This document shows positions 1 through 8,655 of a stretch of 64,000 bases of DNA, piece by piece (within the stretch, counting starts at the first letter, position 1; each line of letters begins with the position of its first letter). The DNA lies in NCBI GenBank assembly GCA_963989385.1, contig OZ022503.1, forward strand, positions 48,296,858 to 48,360,857. The letters are read 5' to 3'. The notes under the pieces were generated by a model that was given only the letters and a program-made list of their open reading frames with translations, was not told the DNA's origin and made no database searches. The DNA is from Ctena decussata (Eukaryota > Mollusca > Bivalvia > Lucinida > Lucinidae). The translations under genes were made by a program, and so were the position numbers.

Positions 1-1198
1 AGTATATACAGTTATAATATACACTTACAATATCTACCGTAAAGATCCTAAGTTTTAGGGCACATAGGTCTGTACAAACAGTGGAAACTGAGATCAGACT
101 GTTCCTTAGGAACCAGAATGATTAAGATCTTCACAGTTTCCATTCCATCTGCGCATTTTTGTCGACATTACTCTGTGGTAGAACCGAATAACAGGAAAAT
201 AAATAATAGGGCAAGGACCGGCTGTGCTTGCAGCAGGTGCAGAATTTGGGCAGTCTGTTTTGGGGATATTTTGAACTTAAACATTGTTTTTCTAGGAAAC
301 AAAACGGTGAAATGTTTGTTTTTTTGTTTTATTCTTTAACATACGATGTAAGTTTTACTAAAATAATATGCATAAGCATGCCCCATCGATTGATGATATT
401 TTTCATGACGTTTTTCATGAAATTCAATTTTCTTGCATTTTTTCAAAGAATGTAAAAATATACTTATTAACAAGAAAACTGCATTTTTTTGTTATCAGTT
501 TGTTTCAAATATCCTATATTACAGATTATATGATTTGCTGAAATGAAAGTGCATTCATGTGCTAGAGATATGAATTTTAATGGAAAATGTGTAAAAAAAA
601 TATGTAGAAATACAAAATATTGTTTTTTAGGAAAACAAAACGGTGAAAATTGTTTTTTTCTTACCCAAATGTTTTATAGCTCTTTGGGTTATTTAGACGG
701 TATAATGGTTTGAATGCCCCGCCAATATTTCTATTCAGTATTCGTCTACCTTAAGATATAAGCTATAAAGATCATGCATTAGCCGGATGCTGGCGAGAAC
801 CCTGTAGCAGGGTGTGCCAAATGTAGAAGTACCGGGAAATAGTAGGACCTGTATTTTAACAAAAGGAAACGGCGTACAAATCGAGTACGAATTCCTATCT
901 TAATATGGTTATCCCCGAGGGGATAACCAATAAGACTCTATATAACTAAATGCCATCAAAAGGTCATCAAGAAACAAAAGAAATTTGACCCGAAAATAAA
1001 GCGGGAGATTTTCAAACAGAAACCTATATTTTTTTAAAATCATAAAACATACCACACATCCTAGCATGTAGTGGAGACAGGCAATAGTTTTTCCAGGGAA
1101 AAAAAATCACAATCAACAGCAAAAGTCATTTCGAGTATACCAAGAGGGGTGGGGTGTGGGGTTAAACAGCATGTATTTAGCTTGCTAGAATGTTGTCC
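1..1198. other. Non-coding stretch
   Basis: AT-rich sequence with no supported gene. A short motif (core AACAAAACGGTGAAA) occurs at about 297-312 and again at about 633-648, so a small local duplication is likely. Nothing else is recognisable. Confidence 0.6.
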
Positions 1199-1532
1199 TG
1201 GGCCCGGTTGTTCAACACTAATGATGTTGTTAGTTAACATTTTGTTAAAATTTCAAACGTTAATATCTCAAATATGCCAATATTTTTGTTGAAAAAAATG
1301 TTAGAAGCTTTTGCGCCTAACGAGCTCGTTAAGAGTTCAACTTGGTAATTTTTTTACGACTTTGTAATCAAATACAGTGATATTTTTGTTGAAAACATGT
1401 GAGAAGCTTTTGCAGCTCCTCACATTTTTTCATAAAAATATCACTGTATTTGATTACTAAGTCGTAAAACAATTACCAAGTTAAACTCTTAACGAGCTCG
1501 TTAGGCTAACAATGCTTTGAACAAAAGGGCCC
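1199..1532. mobile_element. Hairpin MITE with GGGCCC-type ends
   Basis: The ends are inverted copies (TGGGCCCGGTTGTTCAA on the left, GAACAAAAGGGCCCA on the right). Inside is a long hairpin: about 1317-1400 pairs with about 1425-1512, around a short loop at 1400-1425. There is no coding capacity, so this is a non-autonomous DNA element of unknown superfamily. Confidence 0.7.
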
Positions 1533-1580
1533 ACATCTATTTCTTAAAATCATTGTTAAAACTTTTGTGTGTGTCACATG

Positions 1581-1662
1581 CTATGATGGCCCATTAGGCT
1601 CACTTTTTATTTCCATACTACTTCAGTTCCGAATTTCGTAGAAAAATGAACGCTTCTTGTAC
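1581..1662 (+). mobile_element. Solo end of the foldback family seen at 54-58 kb
   Basis: The sequence from CTATGATGGCCCA through the TTCCGAATTTCGTAGAA block matches, with substitutions, the terminal segments at 54274-54450 and 58210-58356. The GAATTCC heptamer array of those copies is almost absent here. It is probably a decayed solo end. Confidence 0.55.
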
Positions 1663-1766
1663 TAATTTATTTCGTAGCTTTCAAGTGAAATGATTAATGT
1701 GTAGCATAAAACGAATAAGCGGTGGTTTTTACACAAGGGTTTATAATTGAGAAGATTCTTGCTAAG

Positions 1767-2147
1767 AGTGATTTGTTGCCCAGGGGCGTAGCTAGGAGCA
1801 ACTACACTGTACGCACAATTATGCTTTATACTCACTGAGGGTTATGATAGGGGTTAATCCGCTTAGATACTTCAAATTTTCTGTCTGTTGGCAGTTAGCA
1901 TTAAAATCATGCCCAATTAACAACATTTCAGCATGAAAATACGCAGGTTTGTGTTGAAATTTTGTCAATTTGACAAAATTTCAATACGCACCTGCGTATT
2001 TGCGTATAGGTAGCTACGCCCTTGTTGCCCAATATATAACTGGTTGGAGATCAGTCGTGAAGTGGATATATCACGAGCGCGAAATGCGAGTTATATATTC
2101 GCTGATGACTGACCGACAACCAGTGATATATTGGGCAATAAATCATT
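1767..2147. mobile_element. Palindromic MITE split by a hAT-like insertion
   Basis: The arms TGATTTGTTGCCCAATATAT (left, split by the insertion) and ATATTGGGCAATAAATCA (right) are inverted copies, and CTGGTTG/CAACCAG pair further in. Removing 1781-2029 restores a continuous left arm, so this element was here before the hAT-like one. Confidence 0.6.
1781..2021. mobile_element. hAT-like MITE with 8-bp TSD
   Basis: It begins CAGGGGCGTAGCTAG and ends TAGCTACGCCC. TTGTTGCC flanks both sides (1773-1780 and 2022-2029), an 8-bp target-site duplication as expected for hAT. It has an internal palindrome around 1950-1990 and no transposase. The tip and TSD length support hAT by established family knowledge. 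The right tip is slightly degraded. Confidence 0.65.
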
Positions 2148-2590
2148 AGTTAGCGGAATCTATTTCTATTCTTACACAGTAGAACGACGAAAAAGCTAGT
2201 AAATTTTAGAAATCGAACATTTTGAAACTAGTTTTATAAAAAGTTAAAATCAAGGACTGGGTATGTGAAACCTAGGTTTGAGGCTCAAACCAAAGTTTGA
2301 AGTCTTTATTATGGGTTTGAAAACTGACTGTGCATATAGCTTGACATACAATCACACGACCTGTCTGGAATATAGATTGCCTTATTTGTGTGTTCTTTAC
2401 AATGTTTTTTTCGGTCATAAGTCGTTTTATTCCTTCCGAAACAATCCCAAATATCTAGATCCGTCTTATGAGACGGGTCTAGATTATTGGGGTTGTTATG
2501 TTTTCATACACTGATTTAGATATTTGAGGTCATTCTGGAGATGGAAAAATAAACAACACCGTTTTATGGTCAAACAAATGCGATATACAT
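2148..2590. other. Non-coding stretch with a short palindrome
   Basis: No gene is supported. A short imperfect palindrome lies at about 2421-2492, centred on CCGTCTTATGAGACGGG with CTAGATC/ATCTAGA-type arms. Confidence 0.5.
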
Positions 2591-2805
2591 AGGGGAGAGT
2601 CGGGTAACTTCGGACAGCGGGTAAATTCGGACAGTGACATTGTTTCCTTTATATGTCAGTTGTTTGGAACCAAAAAATAATAACTGACCAATCAGTAAAA
2701 ATCCTGATGAGACGGCTCATTATAAGCCGTCTCATCTGGATTTTCACTGTTTGCAATGGTTTGTCCGAATTTACCCGCCTGTCCGAAGTTACCCAACTCT
2801 CCCCT
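2591..2805. mobile_element. Hairpin MITE, family D
   Basis: Inverted ends: AGGGGAGAGTCGGGTAACTT on the left and the complement ending ACTCTCCCCT on the right. A central hairpin is built on GAGACGGCTCAT. Related copies are at 36484-37150 (interrupted) and about 53130-53265 (partial). No coding sequence. Confidence 0.75.
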
Positions 2806-3165
2806 ATTCATAAAACGTAAGGAAACACTTGGACACAATAAAAGCAATTTAACATTAACTGTATTTGCAGAATATAATTGCTTAAGTTATTGACGAAAAT
2901 GTCTAGTTTTTGCTAATATTCCGTTGAGAATTCTTGATTTATTTTCTATTTTGTGTATGGTCGATAATAACTTAGAAATACAATCCGCAGCTGGGAGACC
3001 ATTACAAAATCATTTAAGCTTAGAATAGATTACGTTGCGCTAAAAAAGGCAGCATTATTGTGATATTTGGCGTCATTCTAAATATGTGTTTGAGAAGAAG
3101 ACGGCATTATTTTGTAATTGGCAGCATGCTAAATTAAGCCTGTGTTTATCACTTTTGTACATTAG
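2806..3165. other. Non-coding stretch before the Polinton
   Basis: AT-rich sequence with no gene, TIR or clear repeat. It is the left flank of the Polinton insertion. Confidence 0.5.
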
Positions 3166-3171
3166 ACCATA
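3166..3171 (+). repeat. 6-bp target-site duplication, left copy
   Basis: ACCATA lies directly outside the left TIR and is repeated in the same orientation at 13459-13464. A 6-bp TSD is the hallmark of Polinton/Maverick integration. Confidence 0.9.
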
Positions 3172-3282
3172 AGTAGTAGAGGCTGCTAGTATAGAACACC
3201 TAAATGAGTCAATTTTCGGAACCGGTCAGAACCGGTCCGTGTCAATCAAGTTCAGCGATGATGACCAATGGTTTATTTTTAG
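3172..3282 (+). repeat. Polinton left TIR
   Basis: Positions 3172-3236 (65 bp) are an exact reverse complement of 13394-13458. A degraded extension follows, in which the block ending GACCAATGGTTTATTTTTAG (to 3282) is again shared. The TIR contains two close CCGGT motifs. Confidence 0.93.
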
Positions 3283-4364
3283 AAATTAATCGATGATAAG
3301 GGTGATGCATTATTTAACGTTGCTGTGAAATCGAAAACAAGTTTAGACTTGAGAACTATATATTTTGTCAACAGCCAATCAAATAACCCTTTTCATTTAT
3401 TATATTACCAGTTTTCCGATACATAATTCATTTGACAGCAGACCGTCCACCTGAAAGCATCACTAAACATTTAAACAGGTAAGTTAAATTATTAGCAGAC
3501 GATAAAATGTTTTTTCTAATTTTTACTATTCAATTACGCCAGCTAGGTAAGAAGGTTCACTATTAAACAGCCGACAGGTTTAAAAAGTTACAGGTAAACC
3601 TGGTTCCCCGTTTTTATATGCAATACTATATCAGAAGCAGAGTACAATTGCACCAAAGCAGATAATGAATACTAACATTTTCCGATATTGTTCAGTTTAA
3701 CCAAATCTATTGAAAGAGTCACATCGCTTCACTTTATACTGGGGTATTGTTAAAAAAAATGTAATACAGTTGGGCTTTACAAAATACACTTGAAAAGAAT
3801 TTCATCTTAACAATTTTATGATTTTAAACACAGTGGTGATAAATAACTATTTATTGTGCGCTTACAGTGTCTTTAGTACCGTAATACTTTCATATACTGT
3901 CGGCTGCTAAATAAATTTATCGTAAACAGTTACGCTGCCTCTCAAGTATGAAATAAAACACTTGGTACAAGTTTTTAGCCGATTTTCATAAAACTTTCAA
4001 AATATTGTTATCACCATTTAATGTGGTTCATATTTAATTCAGATCATAATGGGACCCTTCCTTCCAGAGTTATGACTCTTTATGTGTTAATCTTTTGTAT
4101 GTTTGAAACTGAATAACCATAAATTGTATTCGAAATATATGTGCTTTTTTTTTTAAAGTTAATCATATGATCAGATATTTATCAGAATTATCTTCTTTGA
4201 TCATCACTCAACTTGTAGCAACGACTGTTTTCAAAAATCAAATGTCCCAGTTACGGGCATATCAAATATGTGTGGACGTTTGGCCTTTGGCCTGATATTT
4301 TTAGTAAGCCTATAGGACCATAGTAAAAACATTGTATATATGGCTTACATATTATTATATTTTC
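3283..4364. other. Polinton left arm, non-coding
   Basis: About 1.1 kb with no open frame above about 60 codons on either strand and no recognisable remnant of capsid or protease genes. Typical Polintons carry structural genes in such space. Confidence 0.6.
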
Positions 4365-4462
4365 GGAGCTCCACTGCACACAGCCTTTCATTATCACTGG
4401 CCCATTTTTCTGATATGACTGAAATACTGTTGAAAAGGACTAAAATCGCAAGTCATCCATCC
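4365..4462 (+). mobile_element. SINE 3' fragment inside the Polinton
   Basis: The segment with CCACTGCACACAGCCTTTCA followed by CTGATATGACTGAAATACTG and a CATCCATCCAT-like end matches the body of the tRNA-derived SINEs at 54563-55012. The tRNA-like head is missing. It sits downstream of the integrase gene, in non-coding space. Confidence 0.7.
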
Positions 4463-4510
4463 ATATTATCAGGAAATACAACGAAAAATAATGTATTGTA
4501 TTTTATGTTA

Positions 4511-4516
4511 TTTATT
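4511..4516 (-). terminator. Possible poly(A) signal for the integrase gene
   Basis: AATAAA on the minus strand, 113 bp downstream of the integrase stop codon. It is the first perfect hexamer I noticed there. Confidence 0.4.
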
Positions 4517-4628
4517 TGAATTGAAGAAACATGTATACTATGTAGATATAATAAATACAAATTGGTACGTGTGATAATTTCAAATACATTTATAAGTAAT
4601 CTGATAAGAAACAGAGACCAACTCTTCA

Positions 4629-5993
4629 TCAATCTATGTCACTGGCTTTTATCCATGAGTTGAACTTGCTTGGATAATACTTCCACTTCACAAAGTATTG
4701 TTTATTGCGTCCTTTTCCTCTTGTTTTTAAGCTCTGTTCTATCTTGTAAGTTATTTTAGCGGGATCAATATCCAAAGGCAATAACTCACTGCTATACCAC
4801 ACACCCTTTATTTCGTCACCTTGAAGGTCTGTCAGCCTATAAACAGGCAGGTTTCCTCTATAATATCTTTTTGACACTTGAAATATTTCTCCAGAATAAG
4901 TTTGGTCATAGGCGCGGGTAAATGCTCCTTTAACATGGCTGACTCTCACATACTGATTTAATTTAAATTTAAATGGTCTTCTCTTTGGCGTTTTCACTTG
5001 TTTCTGTTCAGTTGCATGCTGGGCAAAGTAGGTTGACAGACGAACTTCTTCTTCATTGCTGCTTTTCACATCAGCTGGTTTTATTCCAATAGTTCTGTGA
5101 TATGTTTTATTATAGCTGTCAGCAAGATCTTGTATAACAGGCAAATAGCTGAAGTCATCTTTAAAGGTAAAATAACGACTGAGTCTAGACTTAATGGTTA
5201 AAATGGTTCTTTCTGATATAGAAGCTTTTGTTTCATTCTGTGTTGGAAAGTATCGGACATTATATTTCTTCATCAGATCTTGTACCACTTTTGCTCGAAA
5301 CTCTTGGCCTGAAATTGAGATACAAAAGGTCTTATAAACAATTAGTCCTTGATTGTGGTGGATGAAGTCATAATTATTACCCTGAATACGATACCAAAAT
5401 GGCTTTACCAAAATTTATTTAAGCTATTAAATGTTTATATTGTAGAATACTGAAATCAGCTGATTTGTATTTACTCTTTAATTTTGATAATAAATGTATA
5501 TATAACTTTATGATTGCTTAATTGAAAACTAAAGAAAAATCACAACAGTTGCCTACTTACCTTTGTCAGTTATAATCTTGTATGGTGATCGTCCATAAGT
5601 CTTGAATATGTCTCGAAAGGCTTCTGATACGTCTTGCCCAGATTTATTTTTCAATGGTCTCAGCCATACATATTTTGAGAATGTATCGATCACAAGTAAT
5701 ATATACTTGAAGCCAACATTCCAGTCTTTGAATTTTACCATGTCTATGAGGTCTGCCATCCAAAGGTCATCCTTGCCCGCGCTGACCACGTGGTTTCTTT
5801 TAAATCGTCTCCTAACTGGTTTGTGAAGCCCATACGATTCTTGATTGTGTAAAAACTTTCTTATTTTGTACATTCCAATGTTGAATTTGCCTTCATCTTT
5901 TATCACTTTGTATATCTTCTGAGGGCCTGCAAAACTTGCCGGGTGTTTTGGATCATAATATATTTTCTTTAAGTAATCCTGCCAGGATGCCAT
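4629..5993 (-). CDS. INT: Polinton integrase (rve fold, chromodomain), two exons
   Basis: It catalyses strand transfer of element ends into host DNA, leaving the 6-bp duplication seen here. Exon 1 is 5993-5561 and exon 2 is 5308-4629, giving 370 residues. The start has a strong context (GCCATGG). An N-terminal HHCC-like/helical region is followed by the rve core with D81 (in WMADLID), D143 (in IITDKG) and E177 (in ISERT), 33 residues lying between the last two. A basic linker follows, and residues about 325-370 form a chromodomain with an FVKWKYYPSKFNSW core, which in related integrases recognises histone marks. There is no reverse transcriptase, gag or LTR nearby, so it is not a Gypsy element. 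It lies 58 bp downstream of the ATPase stop on the same strand. All catalytic residues are present, so it is probably functional. Confidence 0.92.
5309..5560 (-). other. Integrase intron (252 bp)
   Basis: Minus-strand donor GTAAGT directly after the second catalytic Asp-Lys codons, and acceptor CAATTTCAG. The splice joins a codon after its first base and keeps the frame. Reading through instead meets a stop within a few codons of the donor. Confidence 0.85.
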
Positions 5994-6050
5994 GGCTTAT
6001 CAGCTGAGTGTCTAAACAAGAAATGAGAAAAAGTTGAAATGTCAAACAGT

Positions 6051-6056
6051 TTTATT
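6051..6056 (-). terminator. AATAAA overlapping the ATPase stop codon
   Basis: On the minus strand the TAA stop of the ATPase gene (6052-6054) lies inside an AATAAA hexamer. If used, the ATPase mRNA would end in the 58-bp gap before the integrase start. Confidence 0.45.
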
Positions 6057-8209
6057 CGGATTCCTCCATCTCATCTTCATCTACCGAACTACTTTCATTG
6101 ACTGAGCCGCTTTCATCATCAGAATCCATGTCACTTTCCTCACTTTCAGTATCACTTTCATCTAAGTAGGCCTCTAGGCTGTGTTGATAATGTTTGACAG
6201 CCATTTTAACAGCTTTCTGTTCAGCATAACCTTGGCTTAATAAAGCATTCACCTTTTGCATAACTTTCTTATGAATGTGGCCATTTGTTAACTGAAGTAT
6301 ATATGTAATTAAAATCATGTAGTTACATATAAATTGTCTAATGACAGCAGTTTCTAGTTTGTTGTCAGCCTTTTGTTTAGCTTCTTGCTTAGTTAGCCCT
6401 CGTTCGACATATTCATCATACTTTTCGCTCCATTTGCGCTTATTCATCTGCTTTGCACGTATATATATGTCTTCAAAAGCTTTGCTCTCTAGATCCTCCG
6501 GCACTTGTCCTCCTTTTCCTTCTTTGCAAAAGTGTTTAGGCTGATTGTCAAAGGATTCATCATCGTCAGACATTTTTCTTTTTAGGCCTGCTTCCTCTCC
6601 CTCTGGGCACCATCCTCGTGTTAAATGCCTTTGCACATCATGGGCTGTGTCAAATAACAATCCACAGCCGTCACAAGCCTGTGTTTTATCTGCCATGGTA
6701 TCTTCTATTTCCGAATTTTCGTTGAAGTGAACAGTTTGAACTCCAACTGATGAATGACGCTGATCGGCCAAACCCTTGTCTTTTATAGGAATCTGTTGGC
6801 GCTCTGGAATCTGATTGGCTGTTTCGTTTTTATGGGAAGTCACGCTATCAAAACGCTGCCATTCTAAATCGTATTTTAATCGATCGTTTTCGTTTGTGAA
6901 TGGTTTTAAGTCCACTAGCAAATAGCCATAACAGTATTTGGTTGCTTTTTCGAATGCTTTCAGAAATTTGTCACTATTTTTCGGGTACATCTGACGTGCA
7001 AGGGTCATCAGTGATTGACGATCCACAGGATTATTGTATATTATCAGATAGTGACAATTTCTCCTTTGAGTGGGATCTTTGTTTCCAAATATGTTTTGAT
7101 TAATTGTTATCACAGAAAGTGACCTATGGTGCGACCCCTCTGTGAATAAATCTGTTATTCTTTTGTCTTTGCCAGATTCGTGGAACAAATCATCCAAAAT
7201 GAGCAAATTGTTGATTTGGGGATCAAAGTAGTCATCATCATCTAAATCTGTTGGTATTCCCTGTATAAACTCTACTTTGGGTTGAACACTCTTTTGAATG
7301 TCATCATATAAGGGTTGCCATCGTTTATAGAGCCATACTATTCTTTGTATATTAGGTCGGATTCTTTGGCCATGATTCAAGAGAAGGTCTTTCACAAATG
7401 TAGTCTTTCCACATGCTGAAAAATAGAAACATCCAGACTTAAGATAAATAAACATCTTTCAAATCATATTTAAGTGTATATACATTTAGTCTCTGAAAGA
7501 AGAAGATATGAAATGATCAATTTATATGTTTATCTTTACACATATATATGAGCTATACTTAAAGCAATATTTCAATGTTTGCACTAACGAATCTTAACAA
7601 AACAAATACTAAGAAAAAATATATACCTGTAGGCCCTGAAATCATCATAGTGAAAGGGTGTTGAAACACCATGACAGATCTGCTACAAGCCTCAACTGGT
7701 GGTTGTTGTGGTTGACTCTGACATACCGGTAAAGCAGGATGAGGCATTTCCTCATGAGGAAATGATGATATGCTTATCCGCGTCTGCTGCTGCAGTGATT
7801 TGCCTCCCACCAGAGGCGGTGGCGGTATGCCTCCCTGCGGCGGCGGCGGCGGCGGAAGTGGTATGCCTCCCTGCGGCGGCGGCGGCGGCGGAAGTGGTAT
7901 GCCTCCCTGCGGCGGCGGCGGCGGTAGTGGTATGCCTCCCTGCGGCGGCGGTAGTGGTATGCCTCCCTGTGGCGGCAGTGGTATGCCTCCCTGCGGCGGC
8001 GGCGGTGGTAGTGGTATGCCTCTTTGCGGCGGCGGCGGCGGTGGTGGTATGCCTCCCTGCGGCGGCGGCGGCGGTGGTGGTATGCCTCCCTGCGGCGGCG
8101 GATACGCTTGATGGATTTTGCTGCCAGAATGTGCATTGCGCCTGTGCCTTAACATCACGTCTCTCCTTGACAGTATTTTTGAACAGTCGGGGCACGATGT
8201 CTGGGACAT
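6052..8209 (-). CDS. ATP: Polinton packaging-type ATPase with zinc fingers and Pro-rich repeat, two exons
   Basis: Predicted P-loop NTPase of the A32-like/FtsK-HerA type that Polintons and related viruses use to pump DNA. Exon 1 is 8209-7627 and exon 2 is 7415-6052, giving 648 residues. In order: C2H2 finger (C6, C9, H22, H27), proline-rich PPPQGGIP repeats (about 36-130), Walker A (G192 to K198-T199, split by the intron), Walker B (LLILDD, D269-D270), a polar sensor in ITINQN (Q301), a C2HC-type finger (C442, C445, H458, C464), a charged helical region and a very acidic tail (about 612-648). The tail part could once have been a separate protein, since an internal Met at 6696 opens just before the second finger. 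The element has no visible capsid, so a role other than packaging is possible. The gene diverges from POLB. Confidence 0.85.
7416..7626 (-). other. ATPase intron inside the P-loop (211 bp)
   Basis: The minus-strand donor follows the codons for the first half of the Walker A loop (ACAG|GTATAT), and the acceptor TTTTTCAG precedes the Cys-Gly-Lys-Thr half. Joining 7627 to 7415 keeps the frame and completes the GxxxxGKT pattern. Without splicing the loop is broken. Confidence 0.88.
7799..8110. repeat. GC-rich minisatellite coding for the PPPQGGIP repeat
   Basis: About ten tandem units of roughly 21-36 bp (GGTATGCCTCCCTGCGGCGG core, variable GGC number). The block is far more GC-rich than the rest of the element. 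It is open in several frames on both strands, so the alternative poly-Ala, poly-Arg/His and poly-Gly frames are shadows. Length differences between units point to slippage. Confidence 0.9.
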
Positions 8210-8655
8210 GTTGCTCCTCCGATGACTTACTTCGGAATGATAACGTGTTGCAATCTTGTGTTGTTAAATCATTTTAGTAACGATTCTTCTATTTTTGAGA
8301 ACCAATCAAATCCCTTCAATAAAAAACATAGTGCGCATGCGCTTAGAGATTACCTATATATACACACGTTTTTAAAATAAATAATCATTTACAGAGTGAT
8401 TACTCTCTTAGTTGGATATATAATATTGTGAAGAAGACATTTACGAAAATATCGAGAGATAAAAAACATAAGGTAACTGTTTACAACCAAGTGTTTTTGT
8501 AGTCTCGCCTGTCTTTTTGCTTAAGTAGTCATTCATCTTTTTGCCAAATTTTGAACAAACAAAACTATAACCATGCGATTCCTCTAATTATGTATTTTTA
8601 CTTATCATTTCAATTTGTAATTCGATTTTTTTTTTATTTCAGGTTCTGTACAGTC
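8210..8655. promoter_or_regulatory. Divergent promoter region of ATPase and POLB
   Basis: The 446-bp gap between two divergent starts contains CCAAT (8302-8306), a palindromic NRF-1-like site TGCGCATGCGC (8332-8342) and a TATATATA box (8355-8362) that reads on both strands. A POLB start site near 8385-8395 would fit the spacing to the 5' UTR splice donor at 8473. The motifs are seen directly. Promoter use is inferred. Confidence 0.6.
8473..8642 (+). other. POLB 5' UTR intron (170 bp)
   Basis: Donor AAG|GTAACT at 8473 and acceptor TTTTATTTCAG ending at 8642 with a long pyrimidine tract. The acceptor lies 13 bp upstream of the chosen ATG. The extra codons from an upstream in-frame ATG at 8551 read through this intron and look like non-coding sequence. 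Confidence 0.7.

Noticed and set aside
3283..4628. Hidden capsid or protease gene in the Polinton left arm
   Set aside because: No open frame above about 60 codons and no splice-consistent coding text was found by eye. A profile search would settle it.
4629..5993. Integrase as part of a Gypsy-type LTR retrotransposon
   Set aside because: No LTRs, gag or reverse transcriptase nearby. TIRs, the 6-bp TSD and PolB show a Polinton.
7699..8277. Several long open frames on both strands over the GC-rich repeat (poly-Ala/Val, poly-Gly, poly-Arg/His)
   Set aside because: They are frame shadows of the PPPQGGIP minisatellite in the ATPase gene. Only the frame with the zinc finger and P-loop makes sense.
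8551..8655. Upstream in-frame ATG extending PolB by 35 residues
   Set aside because: This extension reads through a good intron and its pyrimidine tract, and the hydrophobic residues do not look like protein. The ATG at 8656 follows the acceptor.
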